Source of the DNA: Pseudomonadota bacterium
Lineage (GTDB): Bacteria > Myxococcota_A > Polyangia > Polyangiales > Polyangiaceae
Direction of reading: 5' to 3'
Assembly (NCBI GenBank): GCA_023411445.1
Contig: JAEYOT010000328.1
Location: 1 to 8,638, forward strand
Length of the DNA stretch: 8,638 bases
Shown here: positions 1 to 6,185 of the stretch, piece by piece
Position numbering within the stretch: position 1 is the first letter of the stretch
Layout: the number at the start of each line of letters is the position of its first letter
Translations under genes and position numbers: made by a program
The notes under the pieces: generated by a model
Told to the model about the DNA's origin: nothing
The model's database searches: none
What the model saw: only the letters and a program-made list of their open reading frames with translations

Positions 1-238
1 TCCGGATTCGACCGACTACCCTTGGGATCGGATTCTGAAACACCCATCGCGTGCTGGCGTGGCCTAGAGGCGGGGAGGAAACGTCTCATAATAGCACGAC
101 TTAAGCGCAACCGCTCGAAATTGCCGCCTTTTGCGGCTAGCGCAGAAACAGACGGGACCGGGCTAAGCTTCGGGTCGATCGCGTGCGGCTCGGCGCACCT
201 TCTCCCCGGGCCTCTTCGGCCTCGCTCAACGTGTACCC
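1..238. other. Left-edge stretch without a supportable gene
   Basis: I find no convincing gene here. An open frame starting at base 22 reads into the regulator gene in another frame and gives an Arg/Ala/Pro-rich product, as expected of a shadow. A short hairpin lies at 123-137 (GCCGC, loop CTTTT, GCGGC). A weaker one lies at 209-221 (GGCC, loop TCTTC, GGCC), just ahead of the next gene. A CATAAT at 87-92 resembles a -10 box but has no matching -35 at normal spacing. The promoter of the downstream pair probably lies in this stretch, but I cannot place it. Confidence 0.5.
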
Positions 239-532
239 ATGACCGACCTGACCGCGCGCCAACGCATCGCTCAGCTCCTGCGCGAGCGAGAGCTCACGGC
301 GCGCGAGCTCTCGCAAGAGGCCTCGGTGCCCGAGCGCGATGTGGCCGAGCACCTGCGTCACCTAGAGCACACGCTGGCGCAAGCTGGCGAGCGCCTGCGC
401 ACGCTGTCGCCTCACTGCATCAAGTGCGGTTTCACGTTCGAGGAGCGCGCACGCCACTCACGTCCTAGTCGCTGCCCGCGCTGCAAGAGCGAACGCATCT
501 CGCCCGCCCGCTTCGCTGTCGTCAAAGCGTGA
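239..532 (+). CDS. HTH transcriptional regulator fused to a zinc ribbon (COG3357-like)
   Basis: This 97-residue protein has two parts. Residues about 5-48 form a winged-helix/HTH segment, in which TARELSQEASVPERDVAEHL reads as helix-turn-recognition helix. Residues about 57-88 form a zinc ribbon with C60-x2-C63 and C79-x2-C82 (15 residues between the pairs), followed by a short basic ISPARF tail. The order, spacing and length match the family of predicted regulators with an HTH fused to a Zn-ribbon (COG3357). Members are presumed DNA-binding, cytoplasmic and zinc-binding; their targets are generally unknown. The start is the first ATG that gives the full HTH, but no purine-rich Shine-Dalgarno precedes it, so initiation may be leaderless or SD-independent. 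The VOC gene follows 44 bp downstream on the same strand, so co-transcription is likely. The family call is firm; the target is not known. Confidence 0.87.
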   Translation: MTDLTARQRIAQLLRERELTARELSQEASVPERDVAEHLRHLEHTLAQAGERLRTLSPHCIKCGFTFEERARHSRPSRCPRCKSERISPARFAVVKA

Positions 533-576
533 CGCGGCGACGCTACGCCGTGCAACTTGATGGTAGCTTAGCGAAC

Positions 577-963
577 ATGATCGACCACACCGGCTTGAGC
601 ATGACGGACCCGGCGGTCAGCCGACGCTTCTACGAGCAAGCGCTGGCGCCTTTGGGCTATCGCGTGTTGATGGAGGTGCCCACTGAGTTTACCGGTGGTG
701 CGGTGGTGCTCGGGCTGGGGGTGCCGCCCAAGCCGGATTTTTGGCTGCACCAAGGGCCGCCGCAGACTCCCCGCATCCACGTCGCGTTCCGCGCGGACGA
801 CCGCAGCGCCGTCGACGCCTTCTATCACGCGGCGATCGCGGCTGGCGGGAAGGATAACGGCCCTCCCGGGCTGCGCCCCCACTACCATAAGGACTACTAC
901 GGTGCGTTCGTGCTCGATCCCGACGGGCACAACATCGAAGCCTGCTGTCACGCCCCGGCGTAG
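577..963 (+). CDS. VOC family (glyoxalase / bleomycin resistance / dioxygenase fold) protein
   Basis: This 128-residue single-domain protein opens with MIDHTGLSMTDPAVSRRFYE, the classic first strand and helix of the VOC fold. It ends with YYGAFVLDPDGHNIEACCH, the classic last strand. Candidate metal ligands are H4, H68 (in RIHVAF) and E121 (in NIEACC), the usual two-His-one-Glu set. The sequence resembles the widespread small cytoplasmic glyoxalase-like proteins whose substrates are mostly unassigned, so no reaction is claimed. I chose the ATG at 577 because the fold begins there and a weak GATGGTAG lies about 10 bases upstream. A GTG at 529, overlapping the previous stop codon as GTGA, would add 16 residues with no homology to the fold and has no Shine-Dalgarno. 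It forms a tandem pair with the zinc-ribbon regulator and converges on the VWA gene, whose stop lies 30 bp away. Confidence 0.88.
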   Translation: MIDHTGLSMTDPAVSRRFYEQALAPLGYRVLMEVPTEFTGGAVVLGLGVPPKPDFWLHQGPPQTPRIHVAFRADDRSAVDAFYHAAIAAGGKDNGPPGLRPHYHKDYYGAFVLDPDGHNIEACCHAPA

Positions 964-993
964 CGGCCACGCGCCACGCCCGACGCGGCGACT

Positions 994-2232
994 TCACCTG
1001 GGGTCGCTAACCACGGTCTCGCAGCCGAACAGGACCTCGACAACGCCGCTCGGTTCTAGCTTGGCGCGCTCACACGCTTGCCCGCACAGCACGATGTGCT
1101 TGCCGTCTTCGGAGTACTGCCATCCTTCCGTGCAGGTTTGCTCGGAGGGATCGCGGCCGATCGTGAGCGTGGCTTCGCCCGGCGGCGTGTAAAGCACGTT
1201 GACGCGATCCGTTTGCAGCGTCTTACCCGCGGGCGGTGCTGGGATCGGGTACTCGCACGAGCGAATGCTCTGGCCGATCTCAGCCAGCGCGGCGGCGAGG
1301 CCGGCGGCCAGATCGGGCTCGCTGGTCATGTCGAAATGGCAGAAGTCAGGCCCTGCTTCCTGGCAACTCTCAGGCGCTGTCCCGCCGACGACCGCCAAGC
1401 GCGACAGCAGCTCGCGCACCGGCTCGCTGCCGGGCGAGCCGATCACGAACGTGCGCACGCCGGCCGCTGCAGCCGCCGCGGCCTCGTCCAGCAATGGCTG
1501 CGAGTCCACCGCCTCGTTGTCCTCAGTGCAGTGACACTCGATGTCGCAGGTGGGGGTGCCGTCCGTGATGAGTAGCAGCACGCGGCTGCCGGGCAGGGTG
1601 CTCTCCGTCAGTCTCCCTAGCCCGAACAGGTAGGCGCCGTGCGTCGGCGTCGCGCCGATGGGCGTCACGCCGCTGAGCGATGCCTCGAACGACTCACGAA
1701 CCGAGGCCTCGCCGAGCAGCGCGAGCGGAGCGGCCACCTGGTTGTCCAAGCACACGTCGCCTTCTTGCTGCACGTTCGGGTAAAAGCTCGCGCCCAGCGC
1801 GACGTCATCGGGCAGCGCGGCGACGGCACGCCGCAGCGCGTCGCGAGTGATCTCCCACTTGGTGGCGCCGGGCGGCTTGGAGTCGTTGGGGGTCTTGGGC
1901 GCCCACCCCGGCGGCCACGCCATCGAGCCGCTGGTGTCCACGACCAGCTGCACCACGGGCGGCAATGCCTCGGTGAGATCGGAGCTGCTCGCGCAAGCAT
2001 CCTCCCGCGACACGCCCTGGCTGGCTCCGCCCATGTTGCCTTCGTTCTGCGAGCCGGCGAACTGCAGCGAGCCTGCCTTCCCGGAGCCCTCACCTCCGCC
2101 GCTCTGCGCGCCGCCGCCACCGGGCGTGATGCGGCTGCCCTTCTCCGAGTCACAGCTGATGGCGAGCCACGCGCCGAACAACGCACCGAGCACTGGCGCA
2201 GCTCTGGATCTCCAAGTGGTCGCAGTGAGCAT
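994..2232 (-). CDS. VWA-domain lipoprotein
   Basis: This 412-residue protein has a signal peptide (residues 1-26, hydrophobic APVLGALFGAWLAIS) ending at a probable lipobox cysteine, C27. A Gly/Ser/Gln-rich linker (about 36-75) follows, then a von Willebrand factor A domain (about 92-320). The MIDAS metal site is visible as DTSGSM (D99, S101, S103), a likely T195 in PIGATPTHG, and D224 in LITDGTPTCD. A Cys-rich patch (C229, C233, C235) follows it, and further Cys residues (C290, C298, C326, C367, C383, C387, C404) suggest disulfides in an exported protein. Residues about 330-412 form a tail I cannot assign. VWA domains with an intact MIDAS usually bind protein partners through a divalent cation. 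The ATG has GAGG four bases upstream (2237-2240). The lipobox (AISC) is acceptable but not ideal, with Asp at +2. It is divergent from the fibro-slime lipoprotein; a shared surface or matrix role is inference. Confidence 0.87.
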   Translation of the reverse strand: MLTATTWRSRAAPVLGALFGAWLAISCDSEKGSRITPGGGGAQSGGGEGSGKAGSLQFAGSQNEGNMGGASQGVSREDACASSSDLTEALPPVVQLVVDTSGSMAWPPGWAPKTPNDSKPPGATKWEITRDALRRAVAALPDDVALGASFYPNVQQEGDVCLDNQVAAPLALLGEASVRESFEASLSGVTPIGATPTHGAYLFGLGRLTESTLPGSRVLLLITDGTPTCDIECHCTEDNEAVDSQPLLDEAAAAAAAGVRTFVIGSPGSEPVRELLSRLAVVGGTAPESCQEAGPDFCHFDMTSEPDLAAGLAAALAEIGQSIRSCEYPIPAPPAGKTLQTDRVNVLYTPPGEATLTIGRDPSEQTCTEGWQYSEDGKHIVLCGQACERAKLEPSGVVEVLFGCETVVSDPR

Positions 2233-2405
2233 GTTGCCTCACGAGAAGCGGGTGCAACATCCGCGCCGCTGCGTACGCGCGCTGCGCCGGGGCGTCCGTT
2301 AAGGCTTCAACTTAGGCAAGCGTGCTGGTGCGGTGGCGAAGCGTGGTTCGGAAGGCTTTTTACCCAACCGATTGACCGGGACCGGTTCCATGTTATCCCT
2401 GAAGC
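2233..2405. promoter_or_regulatory. Divergent intergenic region between the two lipoprotein genes
   Basis: These 173 bp must hold the promoters of both divergent lipoprotein genes. I could not place either with confidence. A TTGACC at 2372-2377 looks like a -35 box, but the nearest AT-rich hexamer (TGTTAT, 2391-2396) is only 13 bp away and abuts the start codon. A tandem GACCGG pair (2374-2385) and a short inverted repeat AACCG/CGGTT (2366-2370 and 2383-2387) surround the same spot and could be an operator. The evidence is only positional. Confidence 0.4.
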
Positions 2406-3332
2406 ATGCTGCGCTCGGCGCTCTTTCCAGCGACTTTCGTGTGTTTGCTAGCTTTGGGCTGCTCCGCCGCCGGTGATGACGGCGGCTCCACGACGAAGTC
2501 GGAAGGCTCGGGCCAGAGCGGCGGCAGTGGTTCTTCCGGTGGGCCTAGCGGTAAGCCGCCGCTCAACGCGGGCGGCACCCTGCCAGGTTTGGGGCCCATC
2601 GAGATGCTGCCCGAGGAGAAGTGCGAGTCCGTGCTGGAGCTCACCGTGCGTGACTTCCAGCCGTCGCACCCGGACTTCGAATCGTACAATGGCTTGAACG
2701 ACATCGGCTGCGGCATGGTCGCGCCCACGCTCGGTCCCGATACCAAGCCTACGTTCGTGTCCGGCCTCGGCACGATGAAGCGCGTGACCAACAACGAGTG
2801 GGAGAACCTCACCTTCATCTCGTGTGAAGACTGGAAGGGGTGGAACCCGGACCCGGTGATCACGGACGCGGCGAGCTTCGACCAGTGGTACCGCGACGTG
2901 GAGGGCGTGAATCAGACGTTCACGGTGCCGGTCACGTTGATGGACTCGGGCGGCGGCAACCTGGTGTTTGACAGCGCAGCCTTCTTTCCGATCGACGGCA
3001 TGGGCTTCGGGAACACACCCGGTGAAGAGCACAACTTCCACTTCACGACCGAAGCTCACGTGAAGTTCGGCTACGTCAAGGGGCAGAAGTTTACCTTCCG
3101 CGGCGACGACGATCTGTGGATCTTCGTCAACGGTAAGCTCGCGCTGGATCTCGGCGGCATGCACCTGCCCATCGCTGCCACCATCGACTTCGACGCCCAG
3201 GCCGCGGACCTCGGCATCTCACCGGGCGGCACGTACCAGATGGACATCTTCCACGCCGAGCGCCACACGGATCAGTCGAACTTCCGTATCGAAACCAACA
3301 TTCGTTGCTTCGAGCCGGTCGAGGTCAAGTAG
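2406..3332 (+). CDS. Fibro-slime domain lipoprotein (PA14-like surface protein)
   Basis: This 308-residue protein has a lipoprotein signal (residues 1-18) with lipobox LALGC and lipidated C19. A low-complexity Gly/Ser linker (about 24-58) follows, then one fibro-slime domain filling residues about 76-302. Family hallmarks are LTVRDFQPSHPDFE at 79-92, FFPIDGMGFGN near 193-203, and HNFHFTTEAHVKFGY at 209-223. The strongest is FRGDDDLWIFVNGKLALDLG (231-250), a PA14-like strand with an acidic cluster; HAERHTDQSNFRIET (283-297) closes the domain. Fibro-slime domains (TIGR02148) occur in Fibrobacter surface proteins and many myxobacterial exported proteins; roles in adhesion or matrix are proposed for them. 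The length fits a single-domain member. The ATG at 2406 gives a perfect signal peptide, although its Shine-Dalgarno is weak. It is divergent from the VWA lipoprotein, which has the same signal-linker-domain plan. A ligand cannot be read from sequence. Confidence 0.9.
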   Translation: MLRSALFPATFVCLLALGCSAAGDDGGSTTKSEGSGQSGGSGSSGGPSGKPPLNAGGTLPGLGPIEMLPEEKCESVLELTVRDFQPSHPDFESYNGLNDIGCGMVAPTLGPDTKPTFVSGLGTMKRVTNNEWENLTFISCEDWKGWNPDPVITDAASFDQWYRDVEGVNQTFTVPVTLMDSGGGNLVFDSAAFFPIDGMGFGNTPGEEHNFHFTTEAHVKFGYVKGQKFTFRGDDDLWIFVNGKLALDLGGMHLPIAATIDFDAQAADLGISPGGTYQMDIFHAERHTDQSNFRIETNIRCFEPVEVK

Positions 3333-3358
3333 CGGCGCGCGCTCCGCACGCGAAACAC

Positions 3359-3415
3359 CCTACGGAGACTCGACGTGCGCAGATGTGTCACACGCCGGCT
3401 GAAATCATCCTACGG
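3359..3415 (+). repeat. Short direct repeat, CCTACGG twice, 50 bp apart
   Basis: CCTACGG occurs at 3359-3365 and again at 3409-3415, each preceded by GAAA three or four bases upstream (3352-3355 and 3401-3404). Both copies lie in the 159-bp gap ahead of the beta-propeller gene. The spacing of exactly 50 bp is close to five helical turns, which would suit a regulator binding site, but seven-base matches can arise by chance. Confidence 0.3.
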
Positions 3416-3450
3416 GACACACTGACGGGTTGTTTAGTAGCGTGGGGAGC

Positions 3451-3483
3451 TTTCCAAGAGCGATGCCGGGGCGGCATCGGAAA
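3451..3483 (+). promoter_or_regulatory. Hairpin in the 5' leader that can pair with the Shine-Dalgarno
   Basis: A perfect 8-bp inverted repeat, CGATGCCG (3461-3468) and CGGCATCG (3472-3479), closes a GGG loop. TTTC at 3451-3454 can also pair with GAAA at 3480-3483, leaving a six-base bulge (3455-3460) on the left. The right arm runs into the Shine-Dalgarno GGAAAGG (3479-3485) of the beta-propeller gene, so the folded form would partly hide it. No T-tract follows, so a simple terminator is less likely. The pairing is seen directly; the regulatory role is inferred. Confidence 0.5.
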
Positions 3484-3485
3484 GG
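3479..3485 (+). promoter_or_regulatory. Ribosome binding site fixing the beta-propeller start
   Basis: GGAAAGG ends six bases before the ATG at 3492. It is the only good Shine-Dalgarno near that gene and supports this start, which also yields a clean signal peptide. It sits on the 3' arm of the leader hairpin. Confidence 0.7.
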
Positions 3486-3491
3486 TCAGCC

Positions 3492-4481
3492 ATGCAGGGA
3501 AGATTCAGGGCGGTGATGCTCGCGCTCGTGTGCGCGGCGGGTGTGGTCACGAGCGGCAGCGTGACGGCGGAGGCGGCCCCGCCGTGCGGGGCAGAGCCAC
3601 GAGTGCTCCAAGCTTTCGTGAGCGGGCAGGACATCCCGGAGTCCGTGACGGTCGACGAGCAGGGGACGATCTACGTATCTAACGGCAATAACGTACTGTT
3701 TCGCCCGGCGGGCGGCGCGTTCAGCGTGTTTGGCACCTTGCCGCTACCGATCGCGGCGCTCGGCGTGAAGGTGGGGCCGGACGGTTGCGTGTACAACGCC
3801 AGCACCAGCTTGTCAGAGGTCGAGGGGGCGTACGTTTGGCGGCTGTGCGAGCAAGGCTCGGTGGAGGTGTTCGCCGAGCTGGATCACGCTGGCGCACCGA
3901 ATGATCTCGCCTTCGATGACGACGGCAACCTGCTCGTGACCGATCCGGTGCTGGGCCGCATCTACCAGATCGAGCCGGACGGCGCCGTCGCCGTGCTGGT
4001 GGAGCACCCGCTCTTGTCCGGCGATCCGAGCAGTCCAGCGCTGCTGTTTCGCCCGCTCGGCGTCAATGGCATCGCGCTCGACGCGCGAGGCGACAACGTG
4101 TTCGTCTCGAACACGGATCGGGGAACGGTGTTGCGCGTGCCGCTGACCGGGAGCACGCACACGCCGGTCGTGTTCAAGAGTGACGCGCGCTTGCGCGGCG
4201 CGGACGGCGTCGCCTTCGATCGCTCGGGCACGCTGTACGTGACCGTCAACGCCAGCGATACGCTCGTCACGTTGGACCGTCAGGCGCGCCTGCGCGTGAT
4301 CGAGTCAGGCGGCCTGCTCGACGCTCCTTCGAGCGTGGCGTTCGGCGCCACTCGCCACGACAAACACACGCTCTACCTGACGAGCTCGGCCTTCAGCCGC
4401 ACGCTCGGGTTGCAGCCGGGTACGCCGCAGCCCGCGCTACTTACGTTGCGAATCTCGACCCCGGGTTTGCCACTGCCTTGA
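3492..4481 (+). CDS. Exported SMP-30/gluconolactonase-like beta-propeller protein
   Basis: This 329-residue protein has a Sec signal peptide (residues 1-29, hydrophobic AVMLALVCAAGVV, likely cleavage after AEA or EAA). Repeated propeller blades follow, of the form 'D-x-x-G-x-hydrophobic-hydrophobic-V-x-D/N'. Examples are DEQGTIYVSN (55-64), DDDGNLLVTD (142-151), DARGDNVFVSN (197-207) and DRSGTLYVTVN (243-253). By pattern, the SMP-30/regucalcin metal ligands may be E50 (DIPES), N192 (VNGIALD) and D238 (GADGVAFD), with N137 (APNDLAFD) as a substrate-site Asn. Cytoplasmic or periplasmic relatives hydrolyse sugar lactones or similar esters through a bound divalent cation. Here the substrate is unknown, and an NHL-like non-enzymatic propeller is the alternative. 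C14 lies within the signal peptide, but a lipobox there is not convincing. Its last 41 bp overlap the opposing histidine kinase gene. Confidence 0.83.
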   Translation: MQGRFRAVMLALVCAAGVVTSGSVTAEAAPPCGAEPRVLQAFVSGQDIPESVTVDEQGTIYVSNGNNVLFRPAGGAFSVFGTLPLPIAALGVKVGPDGCVYNASTSLSEVEGAYVWRLCEQGSVEVFAELDHAGAPNDLAFDDDGNLLVTDPVLGRIYQIEPDGAVAVLVEHPLLSGDPSSPALLFRPLGVNGIALDARGDNVFVSNTDRGTVLRVPLTGSTHTPVVFKSDARLRGADGVAFDRSGTLYVTVNASDTLVTLDRQARLRVIESGGLLDAPSSVAFGATRHDKHTLYLTSSAFSRTLGLQPGTPQPALLTLRISTPGLPLP

Positions 4482-6135
4482 GCTGATAGTCCGGCGCCGG
4501 CGAGCTGGTGGGGCTCGCCGCGCTCCGGACGGCGTTGATCAGCTCCTCATACGAGAACGGCTTGGCTACGAAGCCGGCCAGCTCGTCGCGCACGGAGCTC
4601 AAGCGCTGCTCGTCCTCCGCGTAGGCGGTGAGCAGCACGACCGGCACGTCCGCGCGCAGGCGATGCAGCTCGCGCAAGGTTTGCTCACCGTTCATGCCGG
4701 GCATGGCTAGGTCCAGCAGCACCACGTCGATGTCGCGCGCGTGGATCTTGAACATGCTGAGCGCCTGCTCGCCCCCCTCCGCCTCCAGCACTCGGTAGCC
4801 GGCGGACGAGAGGATGGCCACGGTGGCAGCGCGCACGGCGGCTTCGTCGTCCACCACCAACGCGCAGCCGCAGCCGCGCAAGCGGGCGGAGTGGCGGTCC
4901 GGCACGGCAGGGCGCGGCACTCGGCCAGCTTCGATCGCGGGCAGCAGGATGCGGAAGCGGCTGCCGGAGCCGGGCGGCGAGTCCACCAGCACGGCGCCCT
5001 GGTGCCCTTTGACGATGCCGAGCACGGCTGCGAGCCCCAAGCCTCGGCCCGAGAACTTGGTGGTGAAGAACGGATCGAAGATCTTCTCGCGGTCCGCCGG
5101 CGTGATGCCGGCGCCGGAGTCCTCCACCTCCAGGTAAGCGTAGCGGCCGGTCGGCAGCTCCCCGACGAACCAGTGTCGGTCCAACGTGGACGGAGTCACG
5201 TCCGTCACGCCGGTGCGGATCACCACCTTGCCGACCGCGCTGCCGATCGCCTCCGCGGCGTTGGTGACCAGGTTGAGCAGCACCTGCCTGAGCTGCGTGT
5301 CGTCCCCCTGCACCGCTACTGGTGAGGCGGAGGGCTCGAGCTCCAGACGAATATCCTTACCGATCGAAGCGCGCAGCAGCTGCGCCATGTTCTGCACGAC
5401 GCCGTTGAGGCTCAGCGCCTCTACCAGCAGCTTGCCTTTGCCGGCGTAGCCCAGCAGCTGCTTGGTGAGCGTGCGCGCCTCGAAGGCGGTGTCGCGGATG
5501 ACCGAGATGTGCTCGGTACCCACCTGACCTTCCGGCACCTCGCGGAAGTAAAGCTCCGCCCGCGCCAGCATGATCGCGAGCAAGTTGTTGAAATCATGCG
5601 CGATGCCGCCGGCCAGCACGCCCAGGCTCTCCATTTTTTGGGCGTGCAAGAGCTGGGCGTGCGCCGCCTTCAGCTCCCGAGTGCGCTGCTCCACCAGCTC
5701 TTCTAGGTGGCCGCGATAGCGCTCGAGCTCGAGCTCCGCGCGCCGCTGCTCCGTGATGTCCCTGAGGTAAACGGCGAGCCCGACGATCTCCCCCGAGTCA
5801 TCGCGCACGGGGCTGTAGATGTCCTCGTAGAAGCGCCGCTCGAGCTGGGTGTCGCCGTACTCTTCGATCAGCGTGAAGCTCTCGCCGGCCAGCGCTCGGT
5901 CGAAGTTGGCGCGCGCCTTGGCGCGATCGTCGTCGCGCCCGATCAGCTCCAGCATGTCCACGCCTACACCGACCTGAGCTCCCCAGATTTGCTGGATGGT
6001 GCGGGCGTGGTTCTGGTTGTACGCCAGGTAGCGGTACTGGCGGTCCAGCGCGAAGATGACCATGCCTTGCGGGCTCTCGATGAGAGACCGAAGTACTGCG
6101 TCGGATTGTAAGAAGCGCTCTGCGCTCGCCGCCAA
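4441..6135 (-). CDS. PAS-HisKA-HATPase-REC hybrid histidine kinase
   Basis: This 564-residue cytoplasmic kinase has no membrane segment. In order it carries a PAS domain (about 12-128, ending in the typical VYLRDITEQRRAE), a coiled coil (about 129-168), the dimerisation helix with H180 in LAGGIAHDFNN, and an HATPase domain. The HATPase shows an N box with N292, G1 at D339-S-G-A-G, FDPFFTTK at 353-360, and G2 at 363-369. A C-terminal receiver follows, with D429/D430, phosphoacceptor D475, T503 and K525. All key residues are present, so it should autophosphorylate and pass phosphate to its own receiver, and perhaps onward to an unlinked regulator. No output domain is present and no cognate response regulator lies nearby. 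The PAS ligand is unknown. The start is TTG, supported by GGGGAGG five bases upstream; the next ATG is inside the PAS fold. menB ends 50 bp upstream on the same strand, suggesting one transcript. Confidence 0.93.
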   Translation of the reverse strand: MAASAERFLQSDAVLRSLIESPQGMVIFALDRQYRYLAYNQNHARTIQQIWGAQVGVGVDMLELIGRDDDRAKARANFDRALAGESFTLIEEYGDTQLERRFYEDIYSPVRDDSGEIVGLAVYLRDITEQRRAELELERYRGHLEELVEQRTRELKAAHAQLLHAQKMESLGVLAGGIAHDFNNLLAIMLARAELYFREVPEGQVGTEHISVIRDTAFEARTLTKQLLGYAGKGKLLVEALSLNGVVQNMAQLLRASIGKDIRLELEPSASPVAVQGDDTQLRQVLLNLVTNAAEAIGSAVGKVVIRTGVTDVTPSTLDRHWFVGELPTGRYAYLEVEDSGAGITPADREKIFDPFFTTKFSGRGLGLAAVLGIVKGHQGAVLVDSPPGSGSRFRILLPAIEAGRVPRPAVPDRHSARLRGCGCALVVDDEAAVRAATVAILSSAGYRVLEAEGGEQALSMFKIHARDIDVVLLDLAMPGMNGEQTLRELHRLRADVPVVLLTAYAEDEQRLSSVRDELAGFVAKPFSYEELINAVRSAASPTSSPAPDYQLKAVANPGSRFAT

Positions 6136-6140
6136 GACTG

Positions 6141-6147
6141 CCTCCCC
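6141..6147 (-). promoter_or_regulatory. Strong Shine-Dalgarno supporting a TTG start
   Basis: On the minus strand GGGGAGG lies five bases before the TTG at 6133-6135. No ATG or GTG in the frame sits at a better place, so this site decides the start of the histidine kinase gene. Confidence 0.7.
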
Positions 6148-6185
6148 GTGCTGGTGCGATTTCAGATCACGACATGCGCGTTACA

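Noticed and set aside
1..20. A TTCGA-containing segment resembling a tRNA T-arm at the left edge
   Set aside because: The stem bases do not pair on either strand and the rest of a tRNA is not seen.
22..468. Open frame of 148 codons over the left edge and the regulator gene
   Set aside because: Its product is Arg/Ala/Pro-rich and low-complexity, while the overlapping frame encodes a recognisable HTH and zinc ribbon.
529..576. GTG at 529 as the start of the VOC gene, overlapping the previous stop as GTGA
   Set aside because: The 16 added residues do not belong to the fold, which begins exactly at the ATG at 577, and no Shine-Dalgarno precedes the GTG. It remains possible by coupling.
2372..2396. 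TTGACC and TGTTAT as a sigma-70 promoter for the fibro-slime gene
   Set aside because: The spacer is only 13 bp and the -10 would lie about nine bases before the start codon.
1639..2451. Long open frame of 270 codons opposite the VWA lipoprotein gene
   Set aside because: Antisense open frames are common in GC-rich genes; its product has no motif, and the minus-strand protein has a signal peptide and MIDAS.
2448..3164. Open frame of 238 codons opposite the fibro-slime gene
   Set aside because: The product is His/Arg/Val-rich without a domain, and the plus strand encodes a clear family protein.
3305..3682. Open frame bridging the fibro-slime and beta-propeller genes
   Set aside because: It is an out-of-frame read overlapping both genes, with no Shine-Dalgarno or recognisable motif.
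4741..5325. Open frame of 194 codons opposite the histidine kinase
   Set aside because: The sequence is low-complexity and falls inside the well-conserved ATPase and receiver coding region.
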